Positions 45,991-55,130 of a DNA stretch of 64,000 bases are shown here, piece after piece. The DNA lies in NCBI RefSeq assembly GCF_022179805.1, contig NZ_BPUO01000009.1, positions 62,001-126,000 of the forward strand, written 5' to 3'. The notes beneath the pieces are model-generated. The model did no database searches. It saw only the letters and a program-made list of their open reading frames with translations, and was not told where the DNA came from. The DNA comes from Cupriavidus pauculus. GTDB lineage: Bacteria > Pseudomonadota > Gammaproteobacteria > Burkholderiales > Burkholderiaceae. Made by a program: the position numbers and the translations under genes. Every line of letters starts with the position of its first letter. The stretch's first letter is position 1.

Positions 45991-46979
45991 CGTTCAACCC
46001 TGTACTGGCCAAGACCCGATATCCGTCGTATTTTAATAGGCAACTTCTACAGTGTTGCCTTTCAAGGTAGCTGTGGAAGTCTCAGTGCGGCCAGGAGCGG
46101 TCGTCCGACCGGATCTTCGCTCGGAAATTCAGACGTCGGCTCTACCCAGGAAGCGGCCATCAATTCGCGACGTTGAACGTTGACGCATCGGCCTGAGCTG
46201 ACGTTCGGCTAAGCAACTCGATCTAAAGAATCGCGTCAATAAACCGTAAACGCTACGAGATATTTGCGAATAGACATATCTCGGTGCAGAACCTTTGCGA
46301 CGCATCGCCTCGTCTAAACACGACCAACTCTCGAACGTCGGAGTCGATGAACGGTCGTTGTACCTCGAGAGCCGCTCTCGAGTTGGCTCGACGGATCGCA
46401 ATGGGTCGTTCTGCGCAGGTCGCTAACTTATGACGCCGTCAACGCCAAGTCGCCTGCCCGGAACTGGCAGCTACCAGCTGTCCTTCCAAGGCGGCGCCAA
46501 GCGGAAAGCTTCGCGCGCTCCGCTCCACATGTGGATTCGTCCGTTGCCGGCCAGTGCCACTGCCTCACAGCAACCCCACAGCAAGCATGCAAGCCCACAC
46601 AAACCGCGCGTTCATGCCGACATCTGAAAATGGCTGTTCTCAACATCCGAGTTGATGCGCCTACCCCAGGCGGCTCCAGGTCTGGCTGGTGAGGAGCCGT
46701 CATGCGTCCGGACACGGCTACAGGCGCCGGCGTGCGCGCTGATGTCCTACGTGGACGATGCGACAGCCCGACTTCGACTTCCGACAAACCAAATGATCGC
46801 CATAAGCTATGGGCGGGCCGCGCAGCAGTCTCGATACGTGGAATCTGCACGAAGATGTTTAAACTTCACATCATTCTTGTCTCTGCATTGTTGTAGAAAT
46901 CGACCGTCATATCATTCTTGGGCCGTCGTCGCAAAACGACGTGCCGTAGGCCCTAGCGCAGATTGAATACTTATCCTCT
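45991..46979. other. About 1 kb without a supported gene, part of it A/T-richer
   Basis: The part around 46200-46330 has visibly lower GC than the surroundings. A 90-codon minus frame (46129-46401, with SAPRYVYSQISRSVYGLL) and a 140-codon minus frame (46428-46850) have no recognised family or ribosome-binding site. The region also contains the promoter of the diguanylate cyclase gene. Confidence 0.35.
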
Positions 46980-46991
46980 TTGAATCTCAAC

Positions 46992-48251
46992 ATGGTTGCA
47001 ACCGTTCTCGTCAGCATGCTTTGTGCACACTTGCTGTGCTTCTCTGTCATGTTTTTGCTCATTAGCAGACGTCTGCAAGGCAAAAGAATGGGGATGGGCT
47101 CTTTTGCGATGGGCAACCTCATGTTGGGATTGGCCTATGGGCTGCAACTGGTGGAGGGAGCCCCCGCTTGGAGCCTGATGAGCGTTTTCAACCACACCCT
47201 CACGCTGGCCTCCCCGGTGGCCTACTGGCTGGGGGCCATGCGTTTCTTTGGATACTCCGCGCCCTTGTTACGGCCTCTTTTGGCTTTCGCTGCAGTCTAT
47301 AGCGTCGCGCAGGTGTTGCTGCAATATTGTCTGGGCCCGGTCGCCCGCTACGCCATGCTTTCAGGCATGTCGGCACTGCTGTTCTTAATCATGACCATCA
47401 CCGTCATCTATGGCGTGCGTACATTTGCTAAGGACTTATACGGTGAGATGGTCTTCTTTGCAGTTCTGATCAGCGGCATCTGTGTACTCAACGCACTGAA
47501 GTTCATGAAACTTTTGGAGGGGGGCTTGGATGCACTTCAGATGGACCGGGATTTTCAGCTAGCGTTCTATATCTATATGTCATTCTTGGCCACGGTGTTG
47601 CCACCATCGATTGTCTGGCTGGTACTGCGCCGTTTGACCGATGAGCTTCGCGGCATTGCTGCGCGTGACCCTATGACGCAGCTGCTCAACCGCCGAGGAC
47701 TCACAGAGGCACTGCAACGGCGTTTCAGCACCCGCAAGGCAGATGATGCCTACGTGCTGATGGCAGACGTTGACCATTTCAAACGCATTAACGACACGTA
47801 TGGGCACCAGATCGGAGATGCAATTTTATGTCATGTAGCAGAGATTCTCAGGACCAACGCGCGCCGCGGCGATATAGTCAGTCGTCTTGGAGGGGAAGAG
47901 TTTGTTGTTATCTCCCTGGACACAGACACTCAGGGAGTTCTGCATTTGGCTGAACGCTTACGTTTGGCTGTACAAAAGCAAGCATTCAAGATCAGCGACT
48001 CCGATCATTCGTTGCATTGCGAAATTACGATCGGGGTTTCACAAAGCTTCGCGAATGAATATGCTCTGGAGGACGCCATACAACAAGCCGACACTGCTCT
48101 TTACCGCGGAAAAGCCTCAGGACGCAATCGGGTCGAATTGTTCCAACTCGCCGAGAACCATCAACTCGTTCAGAGCATGAATTCATCAATCACGCGTCAG
48201 ACCAACTCGGTGATTCGGTCTACGCCCGCTGATCTTCAGGGAGGAATCTGA
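46992..48251 (+). CDS. Diguanylate cyclase (membrane, GGDEF)
   Basis: 419 residues: six to seven predicted N-terminal membrane helices (about 1-215) and a C-terminal GGDEF domain making cyclic-di-GMP. The active-site motif is GGEEF (300-304); the inhibitory I-site RRGD lies at 291-294, so product feedback is likely. DVDHFKRINDTYGHQIGD is the GTP/metal loop. The ATG at 46992 is preferred over an in-frame TTG 12 bases upstream. The membrane part is not of a named sensor type. Single gene. Confidence 0.92.
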   Translation: MVATVLVSMLCAHLLCFSVMFLLISRRLQGKRMGMGSFAMGNLMLGLAYGLQLVEGAPAWSLMSVFNHTLTLASPVAYWLGAMRFFGYSAPLLRPLLAFAAVYSVAQVLLQYCLGPVARYAMLSGMSALLFLIMTITVIYGVRTFAKDLYGEMVFFAVLISGICVLNALKFMKLLEGGLDALQMDRDFQLAFYIYMSFLATVLPPSIVWLVLRRLTDELRGIAARDPMTQLLNRRGLTEALQRRFSTRKADDAYVLMADVDHFKRINDTYGHQIGDAILCHVAEILRTNARRGDIVSRLGGEEFVVISLDTDTQGVLHLAERLRLAVQKQAFKISDSDHSLHCEITIGVSQSFANEYALEDAIQQADTALYRGKASGRNRVELFQLAENHQLVQSMNSSITRQTNSVIRSTPADLQGGI

Positions 48252-48412
48252 GATGCGCGCGGTTCTCCCAGTGACAGTAAGAACTCGGCCAGGAGCAGTC
48301 GGTTGACCTCGCCATACAATTCGGATATGCCTGCATCGTTGAGAATCGCGCGTTGTTCGATTCTCGACGCGCCGAGAGGCAGACTCCATTAATTAGAACT
48401 GGGGTAATCAGG

Positions 48413-48727
48413 ATGAAATGGCTAGAGCCGTGGTGGTCCACGGAAGACGCGGACGAGAATCTCCTCGACAGGTTTGCGCGTCAGCTCCAGTTGGAAGTTG
48501 GACCCGGTCATGAGTTATTCGGGTTGCCGACAAGGCTGATCGGGCGCGGTCAAGGCGACGATGCACTATTCGAATTATTGGACGGGACCGGCCGAGTCGC
48601 AGTCGTTCACCTAACTTGGGCCAAGACGACGGAACAACTTCCCTGGCCCATTACCAATATCTATTCGGACAGACAAGAATGGGTTGAGAAATGTATGCAA
48701 CCCGAACATGTAGATTGGACGGGCTGA
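48413..48727 (+). CDS. Hypothetical protein, about 104 residues
   Basis: A soluble small protein rich in Trp and acidic residues (LEPWWSTEDADENLLDRF, VAVVHLTWAK, PWPITNIYSDRQEWVEKCM). It looks like a genuine orphan rather than a shadow: AGGA lies before the ATG and codon use is varied. Similar small acidic/aromatic proteins occur as immunity or orphan toxin-associated genes, but nothing here confirms that. No partner gene is adjacent. Confidence 0.6.
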   Translation: MKWLEPWWSTEDADENLLDRFARQLQLEVGPGHELFGLPTRLIGRGQGDDALFELLDGTGRVAVVHLTWAKTTEQLPWPITNIYSDRQEWVEKCMQPEHVDWTG

Positions 48728-49087
48728 AGCGAATCCTCCTCCGTGGCGGGAGTTGCGGGTGACCGCTTTCGGCTTCTACAGCAGACCGCTTCGGGTCGAC
48801 AAGCGCCCGTCGCTTCGCCCAAGAACAGTCGTCCGCCGCGCGCGCACGGCTACGCGGTCATGCGCATCGCGCAAACGCAACACCCGCCAACTTCCAAAGG
48901 CAACACTAACACTCTTTTGTGGCCGCCTTGGCACGCAAGCCTTTGAAAGGCAACGCAAGATGAGGTGCCGATGTGCATTTGCTCTCGCAGAGCCAATCGC
49001 CCTCGCGAGGAATAGCCTTGCGCTCGACCGGCCGCATAGGGGAGGGTTGATCCAGCGTCAGCGCGGCTAAACCATGCGGCATGGCCC
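48728..49087. other. Intergenic region, no gene supported
   Basis: Several short overlapping frames on both strands, none with motifs or ribosome-binding sites. Confidence 0.4.
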
Positions 49088-49323
49088 TTAGCCCTTAACG
49101 TTGCGCGGGTCATGGCCGAAGGAGTTGCGCTCTCGGATCTGGCCGTCGCGGCCGTGAATCAGAATCTCGACTTTGTCGCGCCTCGCGATCTCAGTGCCGG
49201 CTGTGATGGCTTCTTCCTGAGTGGCGAACATTGTTCGCGCCCGCCGCCGACAGCTTCGACTGCCCAGCGTTCGCCGGCCGGCACTACGTGAATGTCCTTA
49301 GACTTGGCTGCCTCCACAAACAT
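49088..49323 (-). pseudogene. Frameshifted DUF2188 protein gene
   Basis: From ATG 49323 the frame reads FVEAAKSKDIHVVPAGERWA (the DUF2188 start, IHVVPxGxxWAV). After about 28 codons it must shift to continue FATQEEAITAGTEIARRDKV then EILIHGRDGQIRERNSFGHD and a stop at 49088. The two parts join into a complete DUF2188 protein of about 78 residues with one frameshift; the 236-base span is not a multiple of three. It is either a recent pseudogene or a sequencing slip. Confidence 0.7.
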
Positions 49324-49430
49324 CTGGACTGGATTCAGTCTGGCTCTGAGTTGCGGTGCTTCGGTATCAGGCGCTATCTGGCAAATGCACGGGCCGAAAG
49401 CGTCGTTCGAAGGCTACGGCGAAAGGAGAA

Positions 49431-49703
49431 TTACCGGGCCAGCGCTTCCCGTTCGGAGTTGCGTGGCGGCGTTACAGCACTGATATCGGGCACATCCACG
49501 ACACAGAATCCATGGACCGTGATGTCGTAAAGGATGGCCGGAGGCGACAGGCCAAGCATCGGTGTATCCACCTTCAGTTCGGCGTCGGCGGATGACTCAA
49601 TGGTGCCGAGCCAGTGGAGTGCATAAAGGGGGACTTCCGTAATGAGTGTGCCAGCGCGGACGAAGAGCGCGCGGGGCCCATGGCGGTGGATGGTGATGAA
49701 CAT
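49431..49703 (-). CDS. Hypothetical protein, 90 residues
   Basis: Begins FITIHRHGPRALFVRAGTLI and has a regular alternation of hydrophobic and polar residues, suggesting a beta-rich soluble fold. Codon use at third positions fits the rest of the genome. No family is recognised. It follows the same strand as the DUF2188 remnant but is separated from it by 107 bases. Confidence 0.5.
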   Translation of the reverse strand: MFITIHRHGPRALFVRAGTLITEVPLYALHWLGTIESSADAELKVDTPMLGLSPPAILYDITVHGFCVVDVPDISAVTPPRNSEREALAR

Positions 49704-49818
49704 GGCGACCTCAGCACAGGAAACGTTAAACAGCTTTGCTGGCGAAACTCGTCAAGGCAGTAGGAAATATACGACCGGATTCTGGCTTTTTCCAGTGGGC
49801 GCTCACCTCCCACCCCCT

Positions 49819-49830
49819 CCCCCCCCCCCC
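49819..49830. repeat. Homopolymer tract of 12 C
   Basis: Twelve consecutive C, preceded by CACCCCCT. Such tracts slip during replication, and also mis-assemble easily. It lies inside an unresolved open region and could switch frames there. Confidence 0.8.
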
Positions 49831-50078
49831 GGTTTCCATCGTGGCGTGATGCAAATTCAGACTGACCATGTCCTCCTTGCCGCGTGGCGGCAGTGGGGCG
49901 GGTTCTGTCACCAGGGTATCGACGGGCATGAGGCGAAGGAAGGAGCGGGCGAACTCTGGGCCCTGGCAGGTAGTCAGTCGTCTCAAGTTTCGCGCGGCAG
50001 TACCACCACGCGGCGCTTGTCCTCGCCAGGCTTGTGGATGCGCTGCATCAGCGGGTGGGGGGGCGTTTAGGGTCGGCG

Positions 50079-50297
50079 ATGAGAGTCGGCATCGTGAACG
50101 ACACGGCACCATCCGGCCACGTGCGCAAGAGCCCCGCGACGGCGACCGGCTCGACGCCCGAGGCCGGAAACCTCCGCGGTGCGCGCGGCTTCCCTCATTG
50201 GTGGAAGGATCGAAAAAATTCCCACTATGCGTGGGACGCATGGTGGGAGGGAGCGGGGTCACGCCTTGTCAGCGAGAGGCGTATTGTGGATTATTAG
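50079..50297 (+). CDS. Possible small mobile-element-type protein
   Basis: The plus frame ends in GFPHWWKDRKNSHYAWDAWW followed by EGAGSRLVSERRIVDY, a strongly protein-like, aromatic-rich tail. The minus strand is also open across 49726-50262 and gives an Arg/Ser-rich product. I judge the plus strand more likely real at its 3' end, but the start is unclear (50034 or 50079). The type resembles short proteins of integrative elements, though this is an impression only. Confidence 0.3.
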   Translation: MRVGIVNDTAPSGHVRKSPATATGSTPEAGNLRGARGFPHWWKDRKNSHYAWDAWWEGAGSRLVSERRIVDY

Positions 50298-50328
50298 ACG
50301 CTTAATTGTCGTCCCTACGCACGCGGGG

Positions 50329-50715
50329 TCAAGTTATCTTCGTAAGCGTTTTCCGAATTTTCTCAAGCACGTGTCCGTGCCTAGCCGCCGCGACCTCCCA
50401 GGTGCGTGAGTAGTAGCGCTTCCGAATACTGCCGCTAATCGTGGTGCAAAACATCGGCGGTAGGTCATCCCTCAAGCTTGCCCAGCCCGAGAAATATGTC
50501 CAAACCTCAAGCGAGTACTCCGGCAGGTTGTCCTTGATTTGCCAGCCCTTTCCCTCGCAGGTCGTCCAGGTTGCGTGTTCGGTGTAGTCGTAGCACCGCA
50601 CTGGTTGTCCGGCATCGTCCAGAGTGTAGTAGCGGTCGCAGTTCAGACCGATCGGATGGTGTCGCAGGCCTTCGGGCGGTTCCGGCAATCGGATGAGTGG
50701 AGAGAGGCGGGGCAT
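50329..50715 (-). CDS. Hypothetical protein under a LexA box
   Basis: A 128-residue soluble protein with no recognised domain: Pro-rich start (PRLSPLIRLPEPPEGLRHHP), CDRYYTLDDAGQPVRCYDYT, a Cys/Trp-rich middle (TWTTCEGKGWQI) and a basic end (HGHVLEKIRKTLTKIT). The start codon lies 12 bases from an excellent LexA operator, so expression should be induced by DNA damage. No neighbour on the same strand shares a transcript obviously. The combination points to a mobile-element or DNA-damage-linked orphan. Confidence 0.6.
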   Translation of the reverse strand: MPRLSPLIRLPEPPEGLRHHPIGLNCDRYYTLDDAGQPVRCYDYTEHATWTTCEGKGWQIKDNLPEYSLEVWTYFSGWASLRDDLPPMFCTTISGSIRKRYYSRTWEVAAARHGHVLEKIRKTLTKIT

Positions 50716-50727
50716 GGCTTCGTGACA

Positions 50728-50743
50728 CTGTATATAAATACAG
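50728..50743. promoter_or_regulatory. LexA (SOS) box
   Basis: CTGTATATAAATACAG matches CTG-N10-CAG with an A/T-only centre, differing from the ideal CTGTATATATATACAG at one position. Flanks extend the symmetry (ACTGTAT / ATACAGT). It sits directly upstream of the minus-strand gene at 50329-50715; a plus-strand ATG at 50754 also begins nearby but opens no convincing gene. Confidence 0.75.
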
Positions 50744-51282
50744 TATAGTTACGATGGCGGAAAATGGAGCTTGTCGATCGAGCGGAGCCCAAATTGCGTC
50801 GTGATGAGACGTCGCTTGTGGTGTGCCTTGGTCGGAAACGGTGGCAATGGCACGCGATGCGCGGCAAATGTACGATCTGCTGATTACGCCGGCCTGTGAG
50901 AATGGTCGCTAGACTCTGGTGATGATCTGGGAGTCGGCTTGGCTGGCTGGTGGCGGGAGCATCAATCCGGGCGCGGTCGACCAACCGCCATACAAGCACT
51001 CTATGAGGATCCTGGCTCCGTCAGGTCGGTGCCCGTGAACGAGATCGAAGAAGAGATCCGGAGCATCAGTCCGGAGGAGTGACGTGCCGGACCGCGGCCA
51101 GGTCATTGCCGATTTTCAATGCACCGCGAGCCAGCAATGGCGCATCGGCCCAGCTTATGGGTCGTGCAGCTGGCGCTGCGCTGATCCAATTCGGCAATTT
51201 GGGAATGCCAACAATCCCCGGCGTCGGATCTGGACTGGCTAGTGAGGAACTGCTGCACTGACGGCACAATGCGCCAACAACT
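50744..51282. other. Stretch with fragments, no complete gene
   Basis: Plus-strand readings such as SVRSVPVNEIEEEIRSISPE (stop at about 51081), and a 60-codon frame at 51079-51261 ending GMPTIPGVGSGLASEELLH directly before a terminator, look like real C-termini of lost or very small genes. No family is recognised. Confidence 0.35.
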
Positions 51283-51305
51283 AAAGCCGCCGAGTGGCGG
51301 CTTTT
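51283..51305 (+). terminator. Intrinsic terminator
   Basis: AAAGCCGCC (51283-51291), loop GAGT, GGCGGC plus TTTT. It follows the 60-codon frame that ends at 51261. Confidence 0.8.
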
Positions 51306-51492
51306 GTATTATTGGGGGCACTGATAGCTGGCCGCGCAAGTGGCCGGAGTACGACCGATAGCCTATAGGGGGCGGCGTGACAAGCTTGTTTCGTGCGGGC
51401 TCGCTGAACGCTCGAATGCAATCCTTCTGACCGCGCCGGCGTTCGGTGGGGTGCGCGACCAGTTCTGACGCTGCGCGCCAGGCGATCCGGGC

Positions 51493-52266
51493 TCAGTCCT
51501 GGCCGCCTACGGCCTCCTGCGCCTGGCGGGCCTGGTTGCGCGCCAGGTAGACCTCGTGGAGGGTGATTTTGCGCACCTCGAGCTGGCTGGCGCCGATATG
51601 CGCGCGCAGCATGCGGCAGGCCTCGTCGCCGCGCTTGGCGAGAATGGCTTGGAGGATCTTGCCGTGCTCGTCGTAAGTGGCGGCAATGCGTGCGGGCTTG
51701 GTGAAATCGAGCCGGCGGATGATGCGGATGCGCTCGCTGACCTCGCGGTGCACGTGCGCCATCTCCGCATTGCCGGCCGCGCTGACCAATGTGCAATGAA
51801 ACGCTTCATCCAGCGCGCCCACCTGCGCCATGTCCTGCAGCCGGTCTTCCGGCGCCACCAGCCAGATCGCGGCCAGCGCGTCTAGGCTGGCGCGGTCGGT
51901 ATCAGGGCTGCCTGCGCAAATGCGCGCCACGGCCTCGGTCTCCAGCACCATGCGCAGATCGTACAACTCCTCGAACTTGCGGAAGTCGAACGGCAGCACG
52001 CGCCAGCCGCTGCGGAACAGCACCTCGACAATGCCTTCCTGCTTCATCCGGAACAGTGCCTGCCGCACCGGCGTGCGCGACACGCCGAGCCGTTCGCAGA
52101 CTTCGTTCTCGGTGAAGTGGTCGCCGGGCACCAGCCGGAATTCGGCGATGTCGGCCTTGAGCATGGCATAGACGCTCTCCGCGCGAGAGCGGGGTGGCCC
52201 GCCGAATTCGGTGGTATTGGGCGCGGCCGGTGCGTCGGGGTGGAGGTCAGCTGAGGAGGGCGTCAT
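51493..52266 (-). CDS. GntR-family (FCD) transcriptional regulator
   Basis: 257 residues: N-terminal Pro-rich tail, winged helix (SVYAMLKADIAEFRLVPGDH, NEVCERLGVSRTPVRQALFR, about 30-90) and an FCD effector domain with the usual metal-site histidines (DEAFHCTLV, DEHGKILQAI, MLRAHIGAS). Last gene of the allophanate hydrolase/ABC operon on the same strand, 91 bases after the ATPase. It probably represses that operon through the palindrome at 56893-56906. The frame is open upstream, but ATG 52266 gives the normal length. Confidence 0.88.
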   Translation of the reverse strand: MTPSSADLHPDAPAAPNTTEFGGPPRSRAESVYAMLKADIAEFRLVPGDHFTENEVCERLGVSRTPVRQALFRMKQEGIVEVLFRSGWRVLPFDFRKFEELYDLRMVLETEAVARICAGSPDTDRASLDALAAIWLVAPEDRLQDMAQVGALDEAFHCTLVSAAGNAEMAHVHREVSERIRIIRRLDFTKPARIAATYDEHGKILQAILAKRGDEACRMLRAHIGASQLEVRKITLHEVYLARNQARQAQEAVGGQD

Positions 52267-52357
52267 GTGCGGGTTCGCTGAGGCGTGCTGCTGTGCCAAT
52301 GGTGGCACAGACGGCGTCCGGCGGCTATGGGATGCCGGCCGGACGCCGGCCACGGGC

Positions 52358-53179
52358 TTAGCGACGGACTTCACGCTGGAAAATTTCAAGGCTCTGCTTC
52401 TTGGTAGCGACGAAGCTGGCTTGCGACAGCGTGTCCACGGTGCGTGGCCGCGCGTCGTCGTACCTGAGGATCTCGGCTACGCGCGTGGGCCGCTTGGTCA
52501 GCAGCAGGATCTCGTCGGCCAGGTAGACGGCCTCCTCGAGATCGTGCGACACCAGCAGCATGGTGGTGTGCGTCTGCATGAATACTTCCTGCAGTTTTTC
52601 GCGGATGAACAGCGTCATCTCGAAATCGAGCGCCGAGAACGGCTCGTCGAGGAACAGCACCTCGGGTCCCGGCGCCAGCGCGCGCATGATCGACGCGGTC
52701 TGCTGCTGCCCGCCCGACAGTTCGTATGGATAGCGGTTAAGGTCGAACTTTACGTCGAACGACGCCACTAGCTCGGCCATGCGCCGGTCCACCTCGGCCT
52801 TGCTACGGCCTTCGAGCAGCAGCGGATAGGCGATGTTGTCGATCGTACGCATCCAAGGGAACAGTGCCTCGCGGTAGTTCTGGAACACATAGCCAATCTT
52901 GGTGTCCTTGAGCGCCTTGCCGTCGAACAAAATCTCGCCACGGTCGACGGGAATCAGTCCGGCGATCATGTTGATCAGCGTGCTTTTTCCGCAGCCGTTG
53001 GGGCCGAAGACCGACACGATCTTGTTCTTGGGGATGTCGAGGTCAAAGTTCTCGTACAGCGGCCAGCCCGCGAAGTACTTGGTCAGGCCGCGAATGGTGA
53101 TGTGGGTGCCCGCCGGGCCCGGGCGGAACGGCGGCACCGGCACTTCGACGTGGACGGGGGCGTTGATGACGGTGCTCAT
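52358..53179 (-). CDS. ABC transporter ATP-binding protein (NitT/TauT type)
   Basis: A 273-residue ATPase: Walker A FGPNGCGKST (58-67), Q-loop YVFQNYREALFPW, signature LSGGQQQTASI, Walker B VLFLDEPFSALD and H-loop LLVSHDLEEAVYLADEI. Matches the nitrate/sulfonate/taurine group (SsuB/TauB). The signature continues with Thr where most relatives have Arg (LSGGQQQR), which is unusual but outside the invariant core. Starts 2 bases before the permease stop region, so it is tightly coupled. Confidence 0.92.
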   Translation of the reverse strand: MSTVINAPVHVEVPVPPFRPGPAGTHITIRGLTKYFAGWPLYENFDLDIPKNKIVSVFGPNGCGKSTLINMIAGLIPVDRGEILFDGKALKDTKIGYVFQNYREALFPWMRTIDNIAYPLLLEGRSKAEVDRRMAELVASFDVKFDLNRYPYELSGGQQQTASIMRALAPGPEVLFLDEPFSALDFEMTLFIREKLQEVFMQTHTTMLLVSHDLEEAVYLADEILLLTKRPTRVAEILRYDDARPRTVDTLSQASFVATKKQSLEIFQREVRR

Positions 53180-53181
53180 GA

Positions 53182-54012
53182 TTACCTTCCACTCCAGTGA
53201 ACAATGCGGCGTTCCAGCATCAGGAACACGATGTTGAGGACATAGCCGAGCGCGCCGGCGGACAGGATGGCCGCATACATGGTGCGCACGTTCAGCACCT
53301 GCTGCGCGTCGATGATGGCGTGGCCCAGGCCGTTCTCGGAACCGATGAACATCTCGGCCACGATCACGATGACCAGCGCCATCGACACTGCCGAACGCAG
53401 GCCGACGAAGGTCGGCTGCAGGCTTTCCCAAATCAGCACGTCCTTGAAGATGCGCCAGCGCGAGGCGCCCATCACCTTGGCCGCCATCACACGCTGCTTG
53501 CGCGCGTTGATGACGCCGTAGGCGCTGTTGAACACCACGATCAGCAGCGCGCCAAACGCCGCAATGGCGACCTTATTGAAGTCGGATACGCCGAAGATCA
53601 GAAGGAACAACGGGATCAGCGCCGACGACGGTGTGGAGCGGAAGAAGTCGATCAGGAATTCCACGCTGCGGTATGCGCGCTCGTTGCTGCCGAGCAGCAC
53701 GCCCAGCGGCACGCCGACTACGGCGGCGAACGCGAATGCCTGCAGCGTGCGGCCCACGGTAACCAGGAAGTCGGTCAGCAGCGCGCCGCCGGCCAGCCCC
53801 GCGACCAGCGCCCCTAGTGTGTCGGCCGGACTGGGCAGCAAGATGGCTTTGATTAGCCCGAAACGCACCACCAGGTCCCAGATGACGAACAGGACTAGCG
53901 GGCCGATCACGGGCAGGAAGCGTTCGGCGCGGGGCTTGAGGCGCGCGGCGTCGGCGGAGGCCGGCGGCGCCCAGGGCGCCGCGGCCGAGGTCTTGGTGGC
54001 GATTTCGCTCAT
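53182..54012 (-). CDS. ABC transporter permease (NitT/TauT type)
   Basis: A 276-residue permease with about six helices (FLPVIGPLVLFVIWDLVVRF, VGRTLQAFAFAAVVGVPLG and others) and the family coupling loop RVMAAKVMGASRWRIFKDVL. Belongs to the SsuC/TauC group. Starts 5 bases after the binding-protein stop and ends 2 bases before the ATPase start. Confidence 0.92.
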   Translation of the reverse strand: MSEIATKTSAAAPWAPPASADAARLKPRAERFLPVIGPLVLFVIWDLVVRFGLIKAILLPSPADTLGALVAGLAGGALLTDFLVTVGRTLQAFAFAAVVGVPLGVLLGSNERAYRSVEFLIDFFRSTPSSALIPLFLLIFGVSDFNKVAIAAFGALLIVVFNSAYGVINARKQRVMAAKVMGASRWRIFKDVLIWESLQPTFVGLRSAVSMALVIVIVAEMFIGSENGLGHAIIDAQQVLNVRTMYAAILSAGALGYVLNIVFLMLERRIVHWSGR

Positions 54013-54017
54013 GATTC

Positions 54018-55052
54018 TCAGCCCTTGTAGATCAGCGATGCGACGTCGACCTTCTTCGAGTAAATGCCTTTCTCGGTGAACAGGTCGTAGAACTTTTGAA
54101 AGTAGGCAATATCGGTAGACTTGAACTGGTCGTAGAACAGGTAATCGGCCATCGGCACCTCGGCGGTCAGCGCGCCTTCGATGGCGGTGTAGCCGGTCAG
54201 GTATTTGCGCGCCTCGGTTGGGTTCTTTTGCACCAGTTCCACGCCGCGCCGGTACGCCACCATGTAGCGCTTGGCCACGTCCGGGTTCTTCTTGATGAAT
54301 TCGCTGGTGAGGCTGGCGGCGCCGCCGTGCCACGGGGCCATGGGATCGCCCAGCACGTACTTGGCGATGACGCCGACTTCCAGCGCGCGCGTGGTGCCGT
54401 TGATGCGACCCACGGTGCCGGTCGGTTCCAGCGTGTAGACGCCGTCGATCTGGCCGGCAGCGAGCGCAGCCACGTGCTGGCCAATCGGCAGTTCGATCAC
54501 GGTCATCTTGCCGGCACCCGCGCGTTCCAGCACTGTCTTGGCCAGCAACACGTTCTGCACGCCCGGGCCGCAGGCCACGCGTTTGCCCTTGAGGTCGGCG
54601 ATGGTCTTGATGGGGCTGTCCTTGGCCACCAGGAACTCGTCGAGCACGAATTTGGCGTTGGTCGGATTGGTGCAAAAGATCTTGAACAGGCCCGGCTGTG
54701 CGATTTCGCCGATGGCGAGCACGCCCGATGCCGTGCCGTTGGCGCTACCGTCGGAGCGGCCTGCCAGCATGGCTTCCATCACCTGTTGTGCACTCGCGAA
54801 CTTCTGCGCTTCCACGTCCAGCCCAGCTTCCTTGAAATAGCCTTTCTCCACGGCCGCATAGAACGGCAGGCCCGAGGCCACCGGCCAGAAGCCGACACGG
54901 ATCTTGGGGCCGCTGCCCTGGGCGCGGACGATGGCGGGCGCGGCAAGCACGGACAGGCCGGCGGCGCCGGCCTTGAGGATCTGGCGGCGCGTGGCGGAGG
55001 CGGGCGCAGCAGTGGCGTGGTGGACGGCGGCGAATTGCGGGTGCTTGGGCAT
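54018..55052 (-). CDS. ABC transporter substrate-binding protein (SsuA/THI5-like)
   Basis: A 344-residue periplasmic binding protein with a twin-arginine-like leader (SATRRQILKAGAAGLSVLAA, cleaved near VRAQ). NMT1/THI5-type features are KIRVGFWPVASGLPFYAAVE, KGYFKEAGLDVEAQ and the DLKGKRVACGPGVQNVLL loop. Ligands in this group include sulfonates, nitrate, pyrimidine precursors and, next to allophanate genes, probably a ureide-like compound. The start is at MPKHPQF. Confidence 0.9.
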   Translation of the reverse strand: MPKHPQFAAVHHATAAPASATRRQILKAGAAGLSVLAAPAIVRAQGSGPKIRVGFWPVASGLPFYAAVEKGYFKEAGLDVEAQKFASAQQVMEAMLAGRSDGSANGTASGVLAIGEIAQPGLFKIFCTNPTNAKFVLDEFLVAKDSPIKTIADLKGKRVACGPGVQNVLLAKTVLERAGAGKMTVIELPIGQHVAALAAGQIDGVYTLEPTGTVGRINGTTRALEVGVIAKYVLGDPMAPWHGGAASLTSEFIKKNPDVAKRYMVAYRRGVELVQKNPTEARKYLTGYTAIEGALTAEVPMADYLFYDQFKSTDIAYFQKFYDLFTEKGIYSKKVDVASLIYKG

Positions 55053-55130
55053 GACGGTACCTGGTTTGAGAGAGTGTGTGAGGGACGAAAGAGTTGTCGG
55101 CAATGCGCGGCGGCGCGGGGGTTCGTGCGA

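Noticed and set aside
46129..46850. Two minus-strand frames of 90 and 140 codons
   Set aside because: No motif, signal, ribosome-binding site or operon context; composition does not distinguish them from chance.
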